Shown: piece by piece, positions 47,498 through 59,349 of the stretch
How the letters are laid out: every line of letters begins with the position of its first letter
Position numbering within the stretch: position 1 is the first letter of the stretch
Origin: Chamaecyparis obtusa
Taxonomy: Eukaryota; Streptophyta; Pinopsida; Cupressales; Cupressaceae
Assembly: GCA_027943335.1 (NCBI GenBank)
Contig: BSBK01006031.1
Location: 624,001 to 688,000, forward strand
Reading direction: 5' to 3'
DNA: 64,000 nucleotides
Program-made: the position numbers and the translations under genes
The notes under the pieces: model-generated
Seen by the model: only the letters and a program-made list of their open reading frames with translations
What the model was told of the DNA's origin: nothing
Databases searched by the model: none

Positions 47498-47644
47498 ATT
47501 GTGTTATCTCCACAATCTCTAAATACTAGTTCTATATTGTTAATTATTTCTAATTTTTATTTCATTATTAATATTATTGCAAATACTAGAAAATATAACA
47601 ATTAAAATCTCTACAATATTATTGCTTTGCATTGTGTACTAAAT

Positions 47645-48812
47645 TGTTGACACACTTCTATGAGTCATTATATCCAAGATTTCTCAAGAATGAGGTCTCA
47701 AATGGTGACTCATAGCTCTCTATTCATGGAGTACAAGCGTTTATGATGGAGGCCCTCAGTTTAGACCTAGTTTGTACCCATGCAAGTACACCATAAAATA
47801 AGAGATTCAAAGAGGAAAAGAAAGAATGCTAGTCTCCATGATCATCAAGTATGTATGCAAATGAAAATGGAAGGTATTCTATATGATAACAATGCATGAA
47901 AGAAAACTAATCTATGAAAGGAAATGCTTAAATGCAAGATTATTGTATGAAAGGAAATATGGATCTAATCTAACATGAAAGTGAAAGAGTAATCTAAATG
48001 GATTTCCATGGAGGCATGAGAGAAGAAGACAAGAAAAGATAAGTTTCAATATTCCATCTCAAGTGCTCCAAACTCTTCTCCAAAATCACTCTCCAAACCT
48101 ACATAATAATAACATAAAATATGGATCTCTAAAATATCTATCTACAAAATCTCCATGCATAAAACTTGGATTCCTAAATGAGAAGGACAAGGCTCCTTAT
48201 AAAGGATTTAGAAATGAATGGATAGTCAAGATTAAGAGGCAAAAAGAAATGAGCAATGGTGGAGATTAAATCTTATTTAATCCATGTGCTCAAGATTCTC
48301 AAGAGGCAAAATGAATGGACATGGTTAAAAGGAAAAAAGATGTGTGGAAGAGATTAAGAGGCAAAAAGAGATTCCACTCATCTTGGAAAGTGTGCATTCA
48401 ATGTGTAGACAAAAAGTGTTTTCCTTTTTATTTTTATTTTATTATTTATTTATTATTTTTAGCAAAGGGGTTTCCATTATTTAATTAAAAGATTTTTTAT
48501 TTATTTAAAAGAGATTTGTTCTTTTAATTAAATGTGGCTTAGGATAAAGTGATTTTATTATTTAATTTTAAAAGATTTTATTATTTAATTAAAAGGGTTT
48601 TTATTTTAATTAAAAAGGAGCATGTTCTCTTAATTAAATAAAACTTAGGATAAAATTATCAAACCTTAGGAAATATTGAAATATTTGAATTAATTACGAT
48701 TTGATCAAGGAAATTGATTTTAATTAAAAATATTGCAAAGCATTGATTCAGGAAATTAATAAATTGATGAATGGGGGCCCAAAGTCTAGGTGACTATTTT
48801 AGGGTGCATACA
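47645..48812 (-). repeat. 3' LTR of the Tat element
   Basis: The right edge is clear: minus-strand polypurine tract then TGTATGCACCC. The left edge is proposed at plus-strand TGTTGACACAC (minus-strand ...TCAACA), giving 1168 bp with TG...CA ends. A TATA box about 610 bp in supports it. The 5' LTR needed to confirm it is not in the window. Confidence 0.6.
48195..48205 (-). promoter_or_regulatory. TATA box in the Tat LTR
   Basis: The minus strand reads CCTTTATAAGG, about 610 bp from the LTR start in element orientation. Confidence 0.5.
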
Positions 48813-48826
48813 TTTGCCCCTCTTTG
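48813..48826 (-). promoter_or_regulatory. Polypurine tract of the Tat element
   Basis: The minus strand reads CAAAGAGGGGCAAA directly before the LTR start TGTATGC. This purine run primes plus-strand DNA synthesis. Confidence 0.75.
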
Positions 48827-50940
48827 AATAATGTGTGATCTTCATGGGAACACATGTAGTTAAAGAATGAAGTTGAAATGTGAGTTTGATTTGGGATCAC
48901 AAAACAACCTAGACATGTAATTGATGGATGAGAACACATCAAGACAAATATAAGCTGATTGAAAAAGACAAGGCCAACACCTCTGTAAATAGGTAATTGT
49001 CAAGTCTCAAGCAAGAGTTCCCCAAGTGAAGAAATTGATAGGATTGATAAAGCTGAATCAAGGATTAAAGTTTCATAGGTATTGCCCCCTTGTGACCTAA
49101 ATTGAAATGAGATAGAGGAGAAATAGTAAATTGATAAATTTGATCAAATCGAACTAAAAATAAGGTTCTTGATGTAAGCTGAAAGATATAAGGATCATAG
49201 AACCAAGGTAGATTATTAAGCATGAAATATCATGCCCTAAGGTTGAATTAGAAGAAAACAAGTGAGCTGAAAGTGAATGGAAGATAGAAGTTTGGAAGAG
49301 GTGAAAAGAAATGAAGAGAGGAAAGAGAATTTGCCTCAAAAAAAAGTGAATGCCCCAAAATAAATCAACTATTTAAGATAAGAAATTTTGATTGATTTCG
49401 AAAGAAGATAAGCAAATGGAGATCAAAACATGACCACAGTTGATTAAAAGTCCAAAAGAAAGATGAAGGAAAACCCTCTCAAACTCATAATGCAACCTAA
49501 AAATGCAAATTAATATGAAGTCTAACAATGCAACCTACATGAAAATGAAAAGGTGTTTTTCCAATAGAGAAACTATAACATAGGATTTTTTGTTCATCAT
49601 TCATTAGAGAATGTTAAGGAACTTATTTTCATCATTGGGCTATTATTAATAGACATCAGAAAATCACACAATCATCAATAGTCACAAGCACAAATATGAA
49701 GATATGAATATGATTTATATCGAACTGGAATATGGAAAGCTTATAACAAAAGCATCAAAGACATAATGGTAAAGATGACTTTGATGTTAGCTTATCCAAT
49801 TAAATGTAGCAAAACCACACTCGCATCAAGGCAAAAATAGTCTAGGATGATGCCTCAAATCTCCTAAGTGTTTCAAGAGGTCAACAAGTGACACTCTAGA
49901 GTTTGAAGACCGCACCCACAAGAATAAAGAAAATAAAAAACATGCCCCATGCCACAAGTCCTCTAGCTATGCATCCCAGAGAGACTTATTAGACAAGACA
50001 CTCAACACAAATCAATAACAGTCAGCACATAAAGAAAAGATCATGACATAGATCAAGCATTAAGTGTTGTGTTTAAAAATTTAAGTGAGTTAACTGATAC
50101 TAAGTTCCGAGGATAAGGATCGAATGCTTTCCAAGCAGGTAAGATCACATGACAAAATTGGGTAAGACCAAACCGAGAAGTGTTGAAAAACACTCAATGT
50201 CAGGGGTTGTGTTGAAAAACACAGTTGGGGCGATGTTGAAAAACACTGTTTGCGAGGTGTCCTAAAGACTAACGCATCCAAGAGACCAAAGCTAACACAG
50301 TTATGCCCCCTAGACAAAGACAAAGAGCAATTCCAAACCATGGCAACAAGGACAAGGCAAGATGGATAAAGGCTAAGTGTTGAGGATGCGTGCTAAGAAA
50401 TAGGGGTGCAAAGGCCTCAAGTAGCACCCATTTCTAGGTTCTCACCACTTATATTTTATTGAATTTTTTTATTTTTAGTTTTAATTTTTTTTCAAGACTT
50501 TTTAGAATTTTTTTGTATTTTTGCTACCAAGGCGCCTGTTTCCAGGTATTCACCAAGGCACTTTTTCTTTTTTTTTTGAATTTTTGAATTTTTTATTAGT
50601 TTTTATTATTTTTTATTATTTTTGGAAATTTTTTTTTTTTGAGATACATTAAAGCACGTATTGCTAGGTTTTCACTAAGATGATCAGTTTTCCAGGACAT
50701 GTTTTAGATTTTAAATTTTTTTACAATATATCATTTTTTTGGATTTTTTCAAGATCAATAAGTATGTACAAAGGATGCCACCAGATAGAATGGGCATCGT
50801 GGCTAAAACTTCTTCAGGTACAAGACATTGATAGGATCAGGGAGCTTCTCTTCCTCTGTAGTAGATAATAAATAAGCACATGTCCCAAAATTTGTTGTAA
50901 TGATCTAAGGTCCAAGCCAATTAGGTTCAAATTTCCCCTT
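48827..50940 (-). other. Tat element 3' untranslated region
   Basis: 2.1 kb between integrase and the polypurine tract with no domain on either strand. Contains three copies of a short palindrome (tgttgaaaaacac near 50181, 50210 and 50234) and three imperfect repeats near 50420-50680. Confidence 0.65.
50420..50685. repeat. Imperfect tandem repeats in the Tat 3' UTR
   Basis: Three units of about 105-125 bp, each with a block like gcNcNtNtttctaggttctcacca (near 50424, 50530 and 50653) followed by a T-rich run. Confidence 0.55.
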
Positions 50941-50943
50941 TTG

Positions 50944-52131
50944 ATCTCTATGCTATTGATTCTTAGGATTTTTACATAGGAAAAGATCTCCCACTTGGAA
51001 TTCTCTAGGGAAAACCTTTTTGTTGAAGGATTTGGACATGCGCTTTTGATAAACCTTCATATGGTCAAATGATGCTTGGTGTTTCTCATCTAGAAGTTCT
51101 AACTCTTGAAGTCTCATGGTGTTGTAGTCTTCATCTATAACTAGACCTCTGAGGGAAACTCTAAGTGAAGGAATCTCAACTTCTAAAGGTAACACTGCTT
51201 CAACACCATATGTAAGGGAAAAAGGAGTAGCCCCAGTATGAGTATGAATACTCGTTCTATAAGCCCACAAAGACAGATTTATCTTTAAATTCCAATCTCT
51301 ACCATTCTTACAAACTGTTCTGTGTAAAATTTTAAGAATAGTTTTGTTTGATGCCTCTACTTGACAATTTCATTTTGGGAAGTAAATGAAGGACCAATGT
51401 TGTTTAATCTTGAATTTCTTGCAGAGTTGTTTAAGGTCCTTATTTTTGAACTGGCCTGTGTTGTTAGTGATAATCTTAGAAGGCACTCCATATCGACAGA
51501 TGATATGGTTCAGGATGAATGGAGAGACTATCTTGCCTGAGGCAACAAAAAGTGGGATAACTTCTACCCATTTAGTGAAGTAATCAGTAGCAGTGATAAT
51601 AAACTTGTGTCCACCTGATGAGTTGGGATGAATCTTCCCAACAAGATCAAAGTCCTAGTGTTGAAATGGCCAATGAGATGTAGAAGGAATGAGCTCCCTT
51701 CCTGAAGCATGTATCAGGTTACCATGTTTTTGACACTTTTCACATGAATTTGTAAAATCTACTGCATCAATCTACATTCTAGGCCAATAGTATGCCTCCC
51801 TAAGAAACCTTTAGGCCATGGAAAGACCATTGGAATGTCCCCCATAGATGCCCTCATGGATGTCAACTAATGCTTGGTTAGATTCTTCCTTTTCTAAGCA
51901 TCTAAGAAGTGTTCCATCTAGACCCCTCCTATACAAATCACCAAAGATAAGGGAATTGTGAGAGGTGTTTTTGGTAAGGTTACTGTATTCAGATCGGTTA
52001 AAGGTTTTAGGGTTAATGCCATCATAAAGGTATGAGTAAATGGCACCATAATGGGATGAATCATGATGAAAATGGGTACAAATGACATGACTTTCTTGGG
52101 ATTTATAGATAGGGTGATGTACCTCTTCCAC
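50944..52131 (-). pseudogene. Tat element integrase
   Basis: The N-terminal region reads GDLYRRGLDGTLLRCLEKEE ... VDIHEGIYGGH, then CEKCQKHGN completes the zinc finger. The core has FDLVGKIHPNSSGGHKFIIT, then IITNNTGQF where the second catalytic Asp is Asn, then QVEASNKTIL with the Glu. The C-terminal part is WAYRTSIHTHTGATPFSLTY and EAVLPLEVEIPSLRVSL, open to 50953. Stops near 51790 and 51655. The Asp-to-Asn change alone should abolish activity. Confidence 0.85.
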
Positions 52132-52199
52132 TAGGAATTTGAATCTAGATTCATGTTCCCCTAACTAAAGAACTGAAGCAAGTGTAGCCATAGCATCAG

Positions 52200-52600
52200 A
52201 TGCTTTATTTTATACTCTAGGGATTTTTTGAAATGTGACAAATGTGAAGTATCATTTGAAGGAATCAACCAATTTCTTATAAGGTACCAGTTTCTCATCT
52301 TTTGTTTGATATTCATCACTGACTTGGTTTATTATCAGTTGTGAATCCCCTTAGATGTGTAACTCTTTGATTTTATGTTCTATGGCCATCTTAAGTCCAT
52401 TTGTTAAAGATTCATACTCAACAATGTTGTTTTTACATGGGAACAATAACTTGTAAGACTTAAGAATCATGTACCCATGAGGAGAAACAAACAACACACC
52501 AGCTCCTGAACCATTTTTCATAAAGGATCCATCAAAGAACATCTTCCATGTTCTTTTAGTCATATACATGAGGTGTTCATTTGGGAAGTCAAATTAAATA
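52200..52600 (-). pseudogene. Tat element second (archaeal-type) RNase H
   Basis: The minus strand reads WKMFFDGSFMKNGSGAGVLF and NNIVEYESLTNGLKMAIEHK, with the catalytic Asp in F-D-G-S and the Glu in V-E-Y-E. This extra domain between RNase H and integrase is the marker of the Tat lineage. A stop follows HI near 52351. Confidence 0.82.
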
Positions 52601-52609
52601 GGTGCATGA

Positions 52610-54016
52610 TCTTGTATTGGGAAATTAGCCAATTGATCTACTATGACTTGTCCTTTGATTTCTTTATGCTCAATGTACTCTATGTCAAATTCTGAAAGGA
52701 TCATCGTCTATTTAGCAAGTCTACCTATGAGGGCAGCCTTACCTAGTAAATACTTGAGTGGATCTATTATTTCTATGAGGTGGATAGTGTGTGAAAGCGT
52801 GTAATGTCATAACTTTTGGGAATCAAACACAACTATAAGGAAATATTTCTTAATGCTGGTGTAGTTAACCTCATATGAAACAAGAGTGTGACTAATGTAT
52901 TATACTGCTCTTTCTTTCCCATGTTCATCAATTTGAGCTAGTAATGCCCCCAAGGAAGATTATGTCACTAAAATGTATAGAATAAGTGGTTTTCTTGGGA
53001 TAGGAGGCATTAAAATAGGAGGATTTGCCAAGTATTTCTTGATTAGATCTATGCTCTTTTGACAATCCTCATTCCAAACACATTTGACTCCTTTGTGTAA
53101 GTTCTTGTTAAAAGGTTGAGCTCTATCTTCCAACTCTGAAATGAACCTCCTTATGGATTGAAGATGTCCTTGAAGACTCCTCATTTGACTAATGTTTCTA
53201 GGAGGTGACATATCTATGATTTCTTGGACCTTTTTAGGGTCTACCTCTATTCCTTTTGCTAAAATAATAAATCCTAGTAGTTTTCTAGAGGTGACACCAA
53301 ATGTACATTTTTAGGATTTAACCTTAGTTGAAATTGTTGCATATGATCTAAAATGACTTCTAAATTATCTAAGTGTGTGTATCTTTTCTTAGACTTGGCC
53401 AAAGTGTCATCCACATAATCTTCCATGTTTGTATGCATCATGTCATGAAAAATGGTTGTCATAGCTCATTGATAGGTGGTTCCTACATTTTTTAATCCAA
53501 AAGGCATAACATTCCAATAATAGGTACCCCATGTGCAAGTAAATGTAGTCATTTCTTGATCTTCATGAGCTATCTTAATCTAATTGTATCCAGAAAAACC
53601 ATCCATTAAGGAATAAATCTCATAAGCCATAGTCATATCCACTATCATGTCTATGATGAGAAATATGTGCAAATTCGAATAGATTTGTCATGTTTGGAAA
53701 CTAGTACAATGTTTGATATCCATTCAGCATAGTCAATAGCTCTTATGAATCCTACACCAAGGAGTTTCTCTAATTCTACTTTGACTAGGAGAGCTATGTG
53801 AGGATGCATCTTTTTCAATTTATGTTTAACTGGTTTGACACCTAGAGCTATGTACAAGTGATGCATGATAAGATTAGTGTCCAACCCTATCATATCTGGA
53901 TAAGTCCATGAAAAATTGATCTTCTTTTTTTGTAAGAACTTAGTGTAAGCATATTTTTCTTGTGGTGACAAGGACTGGGCCAAGTATACTATTTGTGGAG
54001 CGTCATCTGTACCCAA
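52610..54016 (-). pseudogene. Tat element reverse transcriptase and RNase H
   Basis: RT fingers at 54016-53651 (LGVKPVKHKLKKMHPHIALL, then GFIRAIDYAEWISNIVLVSK). The palm has MEDYVDDTLAKSKK (YVDD near 53415) and LRLNPKN. The thumb has RSLQGHLQSIRRFISELEDR. RNase H follows with SLGALLAQIDEHGKE and DPLKYLLGKAALIGRLAK, ending near IKGQVIVDQLANFPI (about 52630). Frameshifts near 53650 and 53465 and several stops. Confidence 0.84.
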
Positions 54017-54019
54017 ATT

Positions 54020-55480
54020 GACTATTTATCTTGGTTCAATAAGCACTAAAGATCTATCTTGAAAGTATCTAGGGAGATGATCAAGTACCTCATCTTTAGG
54101 CTCCTCAGAGAGGTTTTCACCATTGGATGTGTCATTTATTTTTACTTTTTTTGGTTATGACACCGCCACATAGTGGTTTTCACCATCATAACTCCTATTC
54201 TTTTGATTTTATTTTCTTTTTATTTTGTGACTAAGGTACTTGATGTATGGCTCTATCATGCCAGTCACCGGTTCACTGGTGGAAGAGATTATAGGTTTAA
54301 TGGCATTCAAGTAACTAGCTATCTCATAATCATTTTGAAATGTTAAGAGCTTAGGTTCTTGATAGCGTTGGGACCAATCAAGGAGGTTAGGATTAAAAAG
54401 AGGTAAGTCAATGACTAGTTCAAGGTTGTGAATGTGAATGATATCATCTCTAGTGACTGAAGAGTCAAAGTCCGTCAAGTACCCTTCTAAGCTACCCAAA
54501 TCAAGATTCATCCTAACAAGTGAAGAATCATCCACTAAGGAAACATGTGGGTTTAAATCCTCTAACCATACATGTCACTTGTTAGCTACCTTGGGTTGAA
54601 AACTATAAGTGTGGATGACATCAACATCCATGTCAACTATCAAAGAATCAGAGAGAGTCCCATTCATACTCATGTGAATGTGTTTCTGAATCCTGACTAG
54701 GATGTTTACACCATGAAGGTTTGGGATGTGTTGATGTGGAAGATCTAATGTCATCAAGGTTAACATCTCTCTCCATCAAATGAACAATATTATTTCATTG
54801 ACATTTTTTGATAGGATCTTCTACATCTGATTCATCATGTTCTAAGTTTTCAACTATCTCATGAGTGATTGGACTGTTTGAGTCTCCCCAAAGGATATTA
54901 GTTGAAGGGACCTAATATTCACACATATCTTGTTGATTTTTTAAATTAGGTATGTATTCTAGTTCATCTTCACTATCTGACTCATCAAGAATAAGAGAAG
55001 TGTTCTTGTTATGATTCTCAAATCCTAGGCCAACCATCTTCTTAGACTTGCATCCAAAAAGAGCATGATCAAGAGGATCAGCTCTAGCATCCAATCTATG
55101 ACTAAGAGGGCCATGTCTAGGATAGCCCATCTATTTTACAAAAGTAAACCCTCTTCCATAAGCCTTAGGAGAGGGAGAGAAGTTATCATTGTGCATGTAT
55201 TTCTCTTCTTTATAAATCTAATCTTTAACAACCACCTCTTCTTTTTCATCTTGAATAGGCACTAAGGACTCTACAAATGTGCCAAATAAATTCATAGATG
55301 AAGAGGAAGGTCTCATTTCTTTTGAAGGCCTACCATAAGACCTAGGTGAAGCTTGTGGCTTTGTAAGGGAGTTGAGTTGATACCCCCCCATGCCAAAGTC
55401 TATTGTCTTGAACTTGTCTTTACATTATACTAAGGTCACATTGAAGTATTATGCTTCTCTATTGAGGGGAGCATGAGAAC
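54020..55480 (-). pseudogene. Tat element spacer between protease and RT
   Basis: Low-complexity, acidic coding-like sequence on the minus strand, for example MGYPRHGPLSHRLDARADPL (55130), ILDESDSEDELEYIPNLKNQ, and MDDSSLVRMNLDLGSLEGYL (54535). Tat elements have long, poorly conserved linkers here. No domain recognised; many stops. Confidence 0.55.
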
Positions 55481-55484
55481 TCAC

Positions 55485-55913
55485 TGAAACTGAGTTAATA
55501 GATAAAGTATTATCACCAGGTATACAAATCTCTATTCCATTGTAGGATAACTTAACACACTAATGATAGGTAGATGACACTAATTGTATATCATGAATCC
55601 ATATTCTACCAAGTAATATATTGTACGCAAGGGGACCATCATCAACTATTTGGAATAAAACATCCTTCTCAATAAGGCCAATCCTAATAGGAAGGATGAC
55701 CAACCCCTTGGAACTTCTTTCTACCTCATCATAGGCTTTGATAGTGATCTTTTTTTTGGTGTCTATAACTTGTTAAGATTAACTTAGCATCTTCAAAAGA
55801 TTCAAGGAACAAATATTAATCCCAACACCCCCATATATCAACACGTGCCTAACATGGGTTTTGTGGATCATGACCTCAATATGAAGAGTGAGATTGTGTG
55901 GGTGGCTCAAAGC
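55485..55913 (-). pseudogene. Tat element protease
   Basis: The minus strand reads KTHVRHVLIYGGVGINICSL, then after a stop IDTKKKITIKAYDEVERSSK, GLVILPIRIGLIEKDVLFQI and YNILLGRIWIHD. The fold order matches gypsy proteases. The catalytic Asp expected before GG is Tyr. The 5' continuation is lost at 55918. Confidence 0.72.
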
Positions 55914-55918
55914 TTTAT
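55914..55918. repeat. Probable target site of the LARD-like element (TTTAT)
   Basis: Five bases before the LTR start. The matching copy would be beyond the window, so this is unconfirmed. Confidence 0.4.
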
Positions 55919-57196
55919 TGTAGTGCTCCTCTAATTCATATTCGGTAAGGAACTAAAAAGGTAAGTAAACCTTTCATCACTTATAGTAAATTGTTAGTTG
56001 ATGTTTCTAGATGTAAATATGCATAGACGTGAATATATAAATAATATATGTGGTTGTATGACTTTCATATAGTTTAAAATGTTGTGAATTACAAACAATG
56101 TAATTTCATTTATGTAATATTTCACTTTACAAATCTAAAAGAAATATAATAAATATTTTTAAATTAAATATGTTATTGATAAAAAAGATCTTTATTATTT
56201 TTCTATGTATTTAAAAATAAATAAATACATATATATATAATTTTAAATAGTTTTTACATATTTTAAATATTTTGATTATAAAATAAAAGCTTTATTTATT
56301 TTATTATATTCTTTTATCAAAAAGATTATAAGAACATTATTATACAAATGAATTTTACAATAAAATAAATAAATAAAATAAAGAAAAGAAAACTAAGCTA
56401 TCATTATAAAAATAAAAATAAATAAATAACTAGGTTAAGGAATCTTATTCCTTAGTAAAGAATCTTAACTATAACTTAAGATAATCCTACGTATGAGGAA
56501 TTAAATAGATAAGACTAAAAGTATAGTTTGTTAATTAATTTGAAGATCTCTCAATAAATTTTTTGACAAAAAGATTAATCAAATTTATTCATAGGAAGAA
56601 ATCTGTTGGTTATGGAACCGTTTCAGTTTTCTGAAAACAACTATATCAAATGGAAGAAATAAACACAGGAGGGGGGGGATGAGATAGAGGACAGGAGACA
56701 AGTTTAGAGGAGAGCCATCGATATTATGTGTTAATGAAGTGTAATATTAATATAATTTCAGATTTCATGATGTCTTTTGCTTTATATCTCTTGCTGTTCG
56801 AAATCAAGAATCTCTTATTAATGTTTAGTAGAAATTGATTTGGAGAACTCATCATTAATGGAGTACTGTCATATGTTTTGGTTTCCTTTATAAAGAAAGG
56901 AAACCGATAGGTTGAAATGCACTACAAGTGAATGGAATTTCAGATATTGATAAGCATATGGATTTTTTTTTTTTTACATGAGTAAATTTAGAATTTGAGT
57001 TGTGACTGTGATGTGAGGATTGAATAAAACTTTTGTCTCTAATCTGTAGTTTTATGACAGTCAATTTCAGTCTTGGTACAGAGACCGTAACTTTAAATTT
57101 AACCGTTGGATCTTCATGATTTTGAAATATGTTTGACAAAACCTAGTTTGGAATAAATTCACCGGAGCGATCGGGAAAATAGAGTCTAGTTGGAAA

Positions 57197-57206
57197 TTTA
57201 TAAAGG
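57197..57206 (+). promoter_or_regulatory. TATA box candidate in LARD LTR
   Basis: TTTATAAAGG, followed about 25-30 bp downstream by a GC-richer stretch, in element orientation 1.28 kb into the LTR. A plausible U3/R border. Confidence 0.5.
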
Positions 57207-57297
57207 ACGGAGTACGGCTCTATACAGAATGAATGTTACAGATTTCCAGCAGAGCTATTTGCATTCAGTGCCGTGGGATGATCGGGTAAAGCTTGGC

Positions 57298-57310
57298 AAG
57301 AAGGTAAGAT
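57298..57310 (+). other. Splice donor candidate in LARD LTR
   Basis: AAG|GTAAGA at 57301-57309 fits the plant donor consensus. It lies about 100 bp after the TATA box at the end of an open stretch (MNVTDFQQSYLHSVPWDDRV) that I cannot assign to a family. Confidence 0.35.
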
Positions 57311-57730
57311 TGGATCCAATTAGTAATATTAACTATTTATGTAATGTTCCATTTATTTCAATTATAGTTAAGAACTATAGGATACTAGTTTGCCAATTTA
57401 GGTATAATATTATCGGATAAAATAAATAGATATTCAAATATTATTAGTTGTAAAAATCAATTCTTTTAGGTGTAAAAGATAGGCTATTGACATTCTTTCA
57501 TATTCTTTTTTGTAGATACATTATTATTATTTACAATAAATAGAAGTAGTTATTATTGTAATATATAAATAGAAACAAGAAATGTGTGATTACTCTTCGA
57601 ATGTTAATTGTTAAAAATAAAATAAAATAAATACAATTAGATATATAAGTAAATCTCCTAAGTTGTTGACAAATTTGTATAATTATTAAGGATATAGTGG
57701 ACGCTAGAAGGTTAGATGTATGTCTAAAGA

Positions 57731-57733
<3 letters not shown>

Positions 57734-57772
<39 letters not shown>
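57734..57772. repeat. (TG)n microsatellite
   Basis: About 19 uninterrupted TG dinucleotides within the LTR. Confidence 0.95.
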
Positions 57773-57776
<4 letters not shown>

Positions 57777-57898
57777 TTTGTGTAATGGTCTCCAATGGAC
57801 AACCCTTTATGATTAGGAACTAGAATGAAAGGTGTTTGTTACTAGATGACATAGATTTACATAAAGATGCACATAAGTATTAGGGAATTTAAATAAGT

Positions 57899-58051
<153 letters not shown>

Positions 58052-59337
58052 CTCTCTAGATGTGAGACTATATTATCTTGTATATTAATTTTTCTGTTGT
58101 AAATATTGATGTCTTGGGTTTCATTTAGGGGTTACTTATATTATTTGTAATAATATATGAGGTTAGCATAGTTTGAGATCAACCCCCTTATATGCTCCTA
58201 TCTTTCTCTTGGTCATTTTGTATATTCTTGAATACTTTTGTAGATTTTATACATGTGCATACACTTATTGTATTGTGTTCACTTGTACCCTTATTCATAT
58301 TACACATTTTTGGTAGTTGATATAAGTTTGTTCTAATAATTATATGCTTGTTGTGTCTTATTGTAGTTTCTTATTGTTATGGTTGCACACTTGTAAACAT
58401 GTTCTTTGTAATATTAATAATTCTTATTTTAATTATGGATAACTTCTTAATCATTTGATTTGATTTCATCGTAACTAAGTTTACCGTTAGACATAGAAGA
58501 GGTTTTAAGCCTATGTCATGATTTCATGAGATTACATAGGTATATTTTTCTATGATGATGCTATTAGTGATTATAAAATACATGACAATATCTTAGTGGG
58601 ATATATGTATTTCACTCCTATGTTTGCTTGGAAGGAACTTTAGTAAATACTATGATTAAGGAGGTTTCATGAATACTATATCAGTGTGAGTTAAACTATG
58701 TTTTTGAGTTATGAAATTTGTATGAAGTTTTCAATTTTAAGTCTAGGAATTTCTCCTTGTTCCACCTAAGTGGGTGGCAATCAAAGGGAAAACGGTCTGG
58801 GGGACAAGACCCTAGAAAGGGTTGCGTACCCGCTTTCTTGATTTTACAAATAGATAATCTAGAATGGGGAGAGTTGAACTACGAAGTCTCTGAGCGTGAA
58901 CGTAGGCAAGGCCATCGATGATGAGCCCCCGAGGCTTAGGTCCAGTCCCTTAGGGTTTGTCTTTAAGTTTATAATGCAATGATTTCACTCCTTAATAATG
59001 ATTCTCATAGCTAAGTTATCAATAAAACATTTATTTGTAATATAATATATCTAATGTTTACATCTAGTTGTTTAGACATATGTGTAGTTACAGGTGTTGG
59101 ACATGGTGGTCATCATGTAAAAGAAAGTTAGCAATATTCAGGTATGGAAGAATAATAATTTGTTAAATGAGCAAGACAAGTAGTATAATCTCTTTATTCT
59201 CTTAACCTTTAGTAACATTAAATAAATCAAATTAGATTATGTTCCGCTACTTTATTGAAAAAAAGTATTATATATTGTGTATGACTTAATGAGTATAATG
59301 TCCTTGAGCCAAGGGTTCCTTGGTGGGGCATTACATC

Positions 59338-59349
59338 TGGTATCAGAGC
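59338..59349 (+). promoter_or_regulatory. tRNA-iMet primer binding site of LARD-like element
   Basis: TGGTATCAGAGC, two bases after the LTR end at 59335. Perfect match to the plant initiator Met tRNA 3' end complement. Confidence 0.92.

Larger units (their letters stand above)
47645..55918 (-). mobile_element. Tat-lineage Ty3/gypsy element, 3' two thirds
   Basis: Minus-strand order is protease, spacer, RT, RNase H, second (archaeal-type) RNase H, integrase, a 2.1-kb 3' UTR, polypurine tract, LTR. A second RNase H between the normal one and the integrase, and a long 3' UTR with tandem repeats, are hallmarks of the plant Tat lineage. It is cut at 55918 by the LARD-like element; gag and the 5' LTR are outside the window. 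Confidence 0.82.

Noticed and set aside
57190..57420. 76-codon plus-strand frame as a host gene
   Set aside because: It lies inside an LTR, ends soon after a splice-donor-like site and has no recognisable family; kept only as a leader/first-exon hypothesis.
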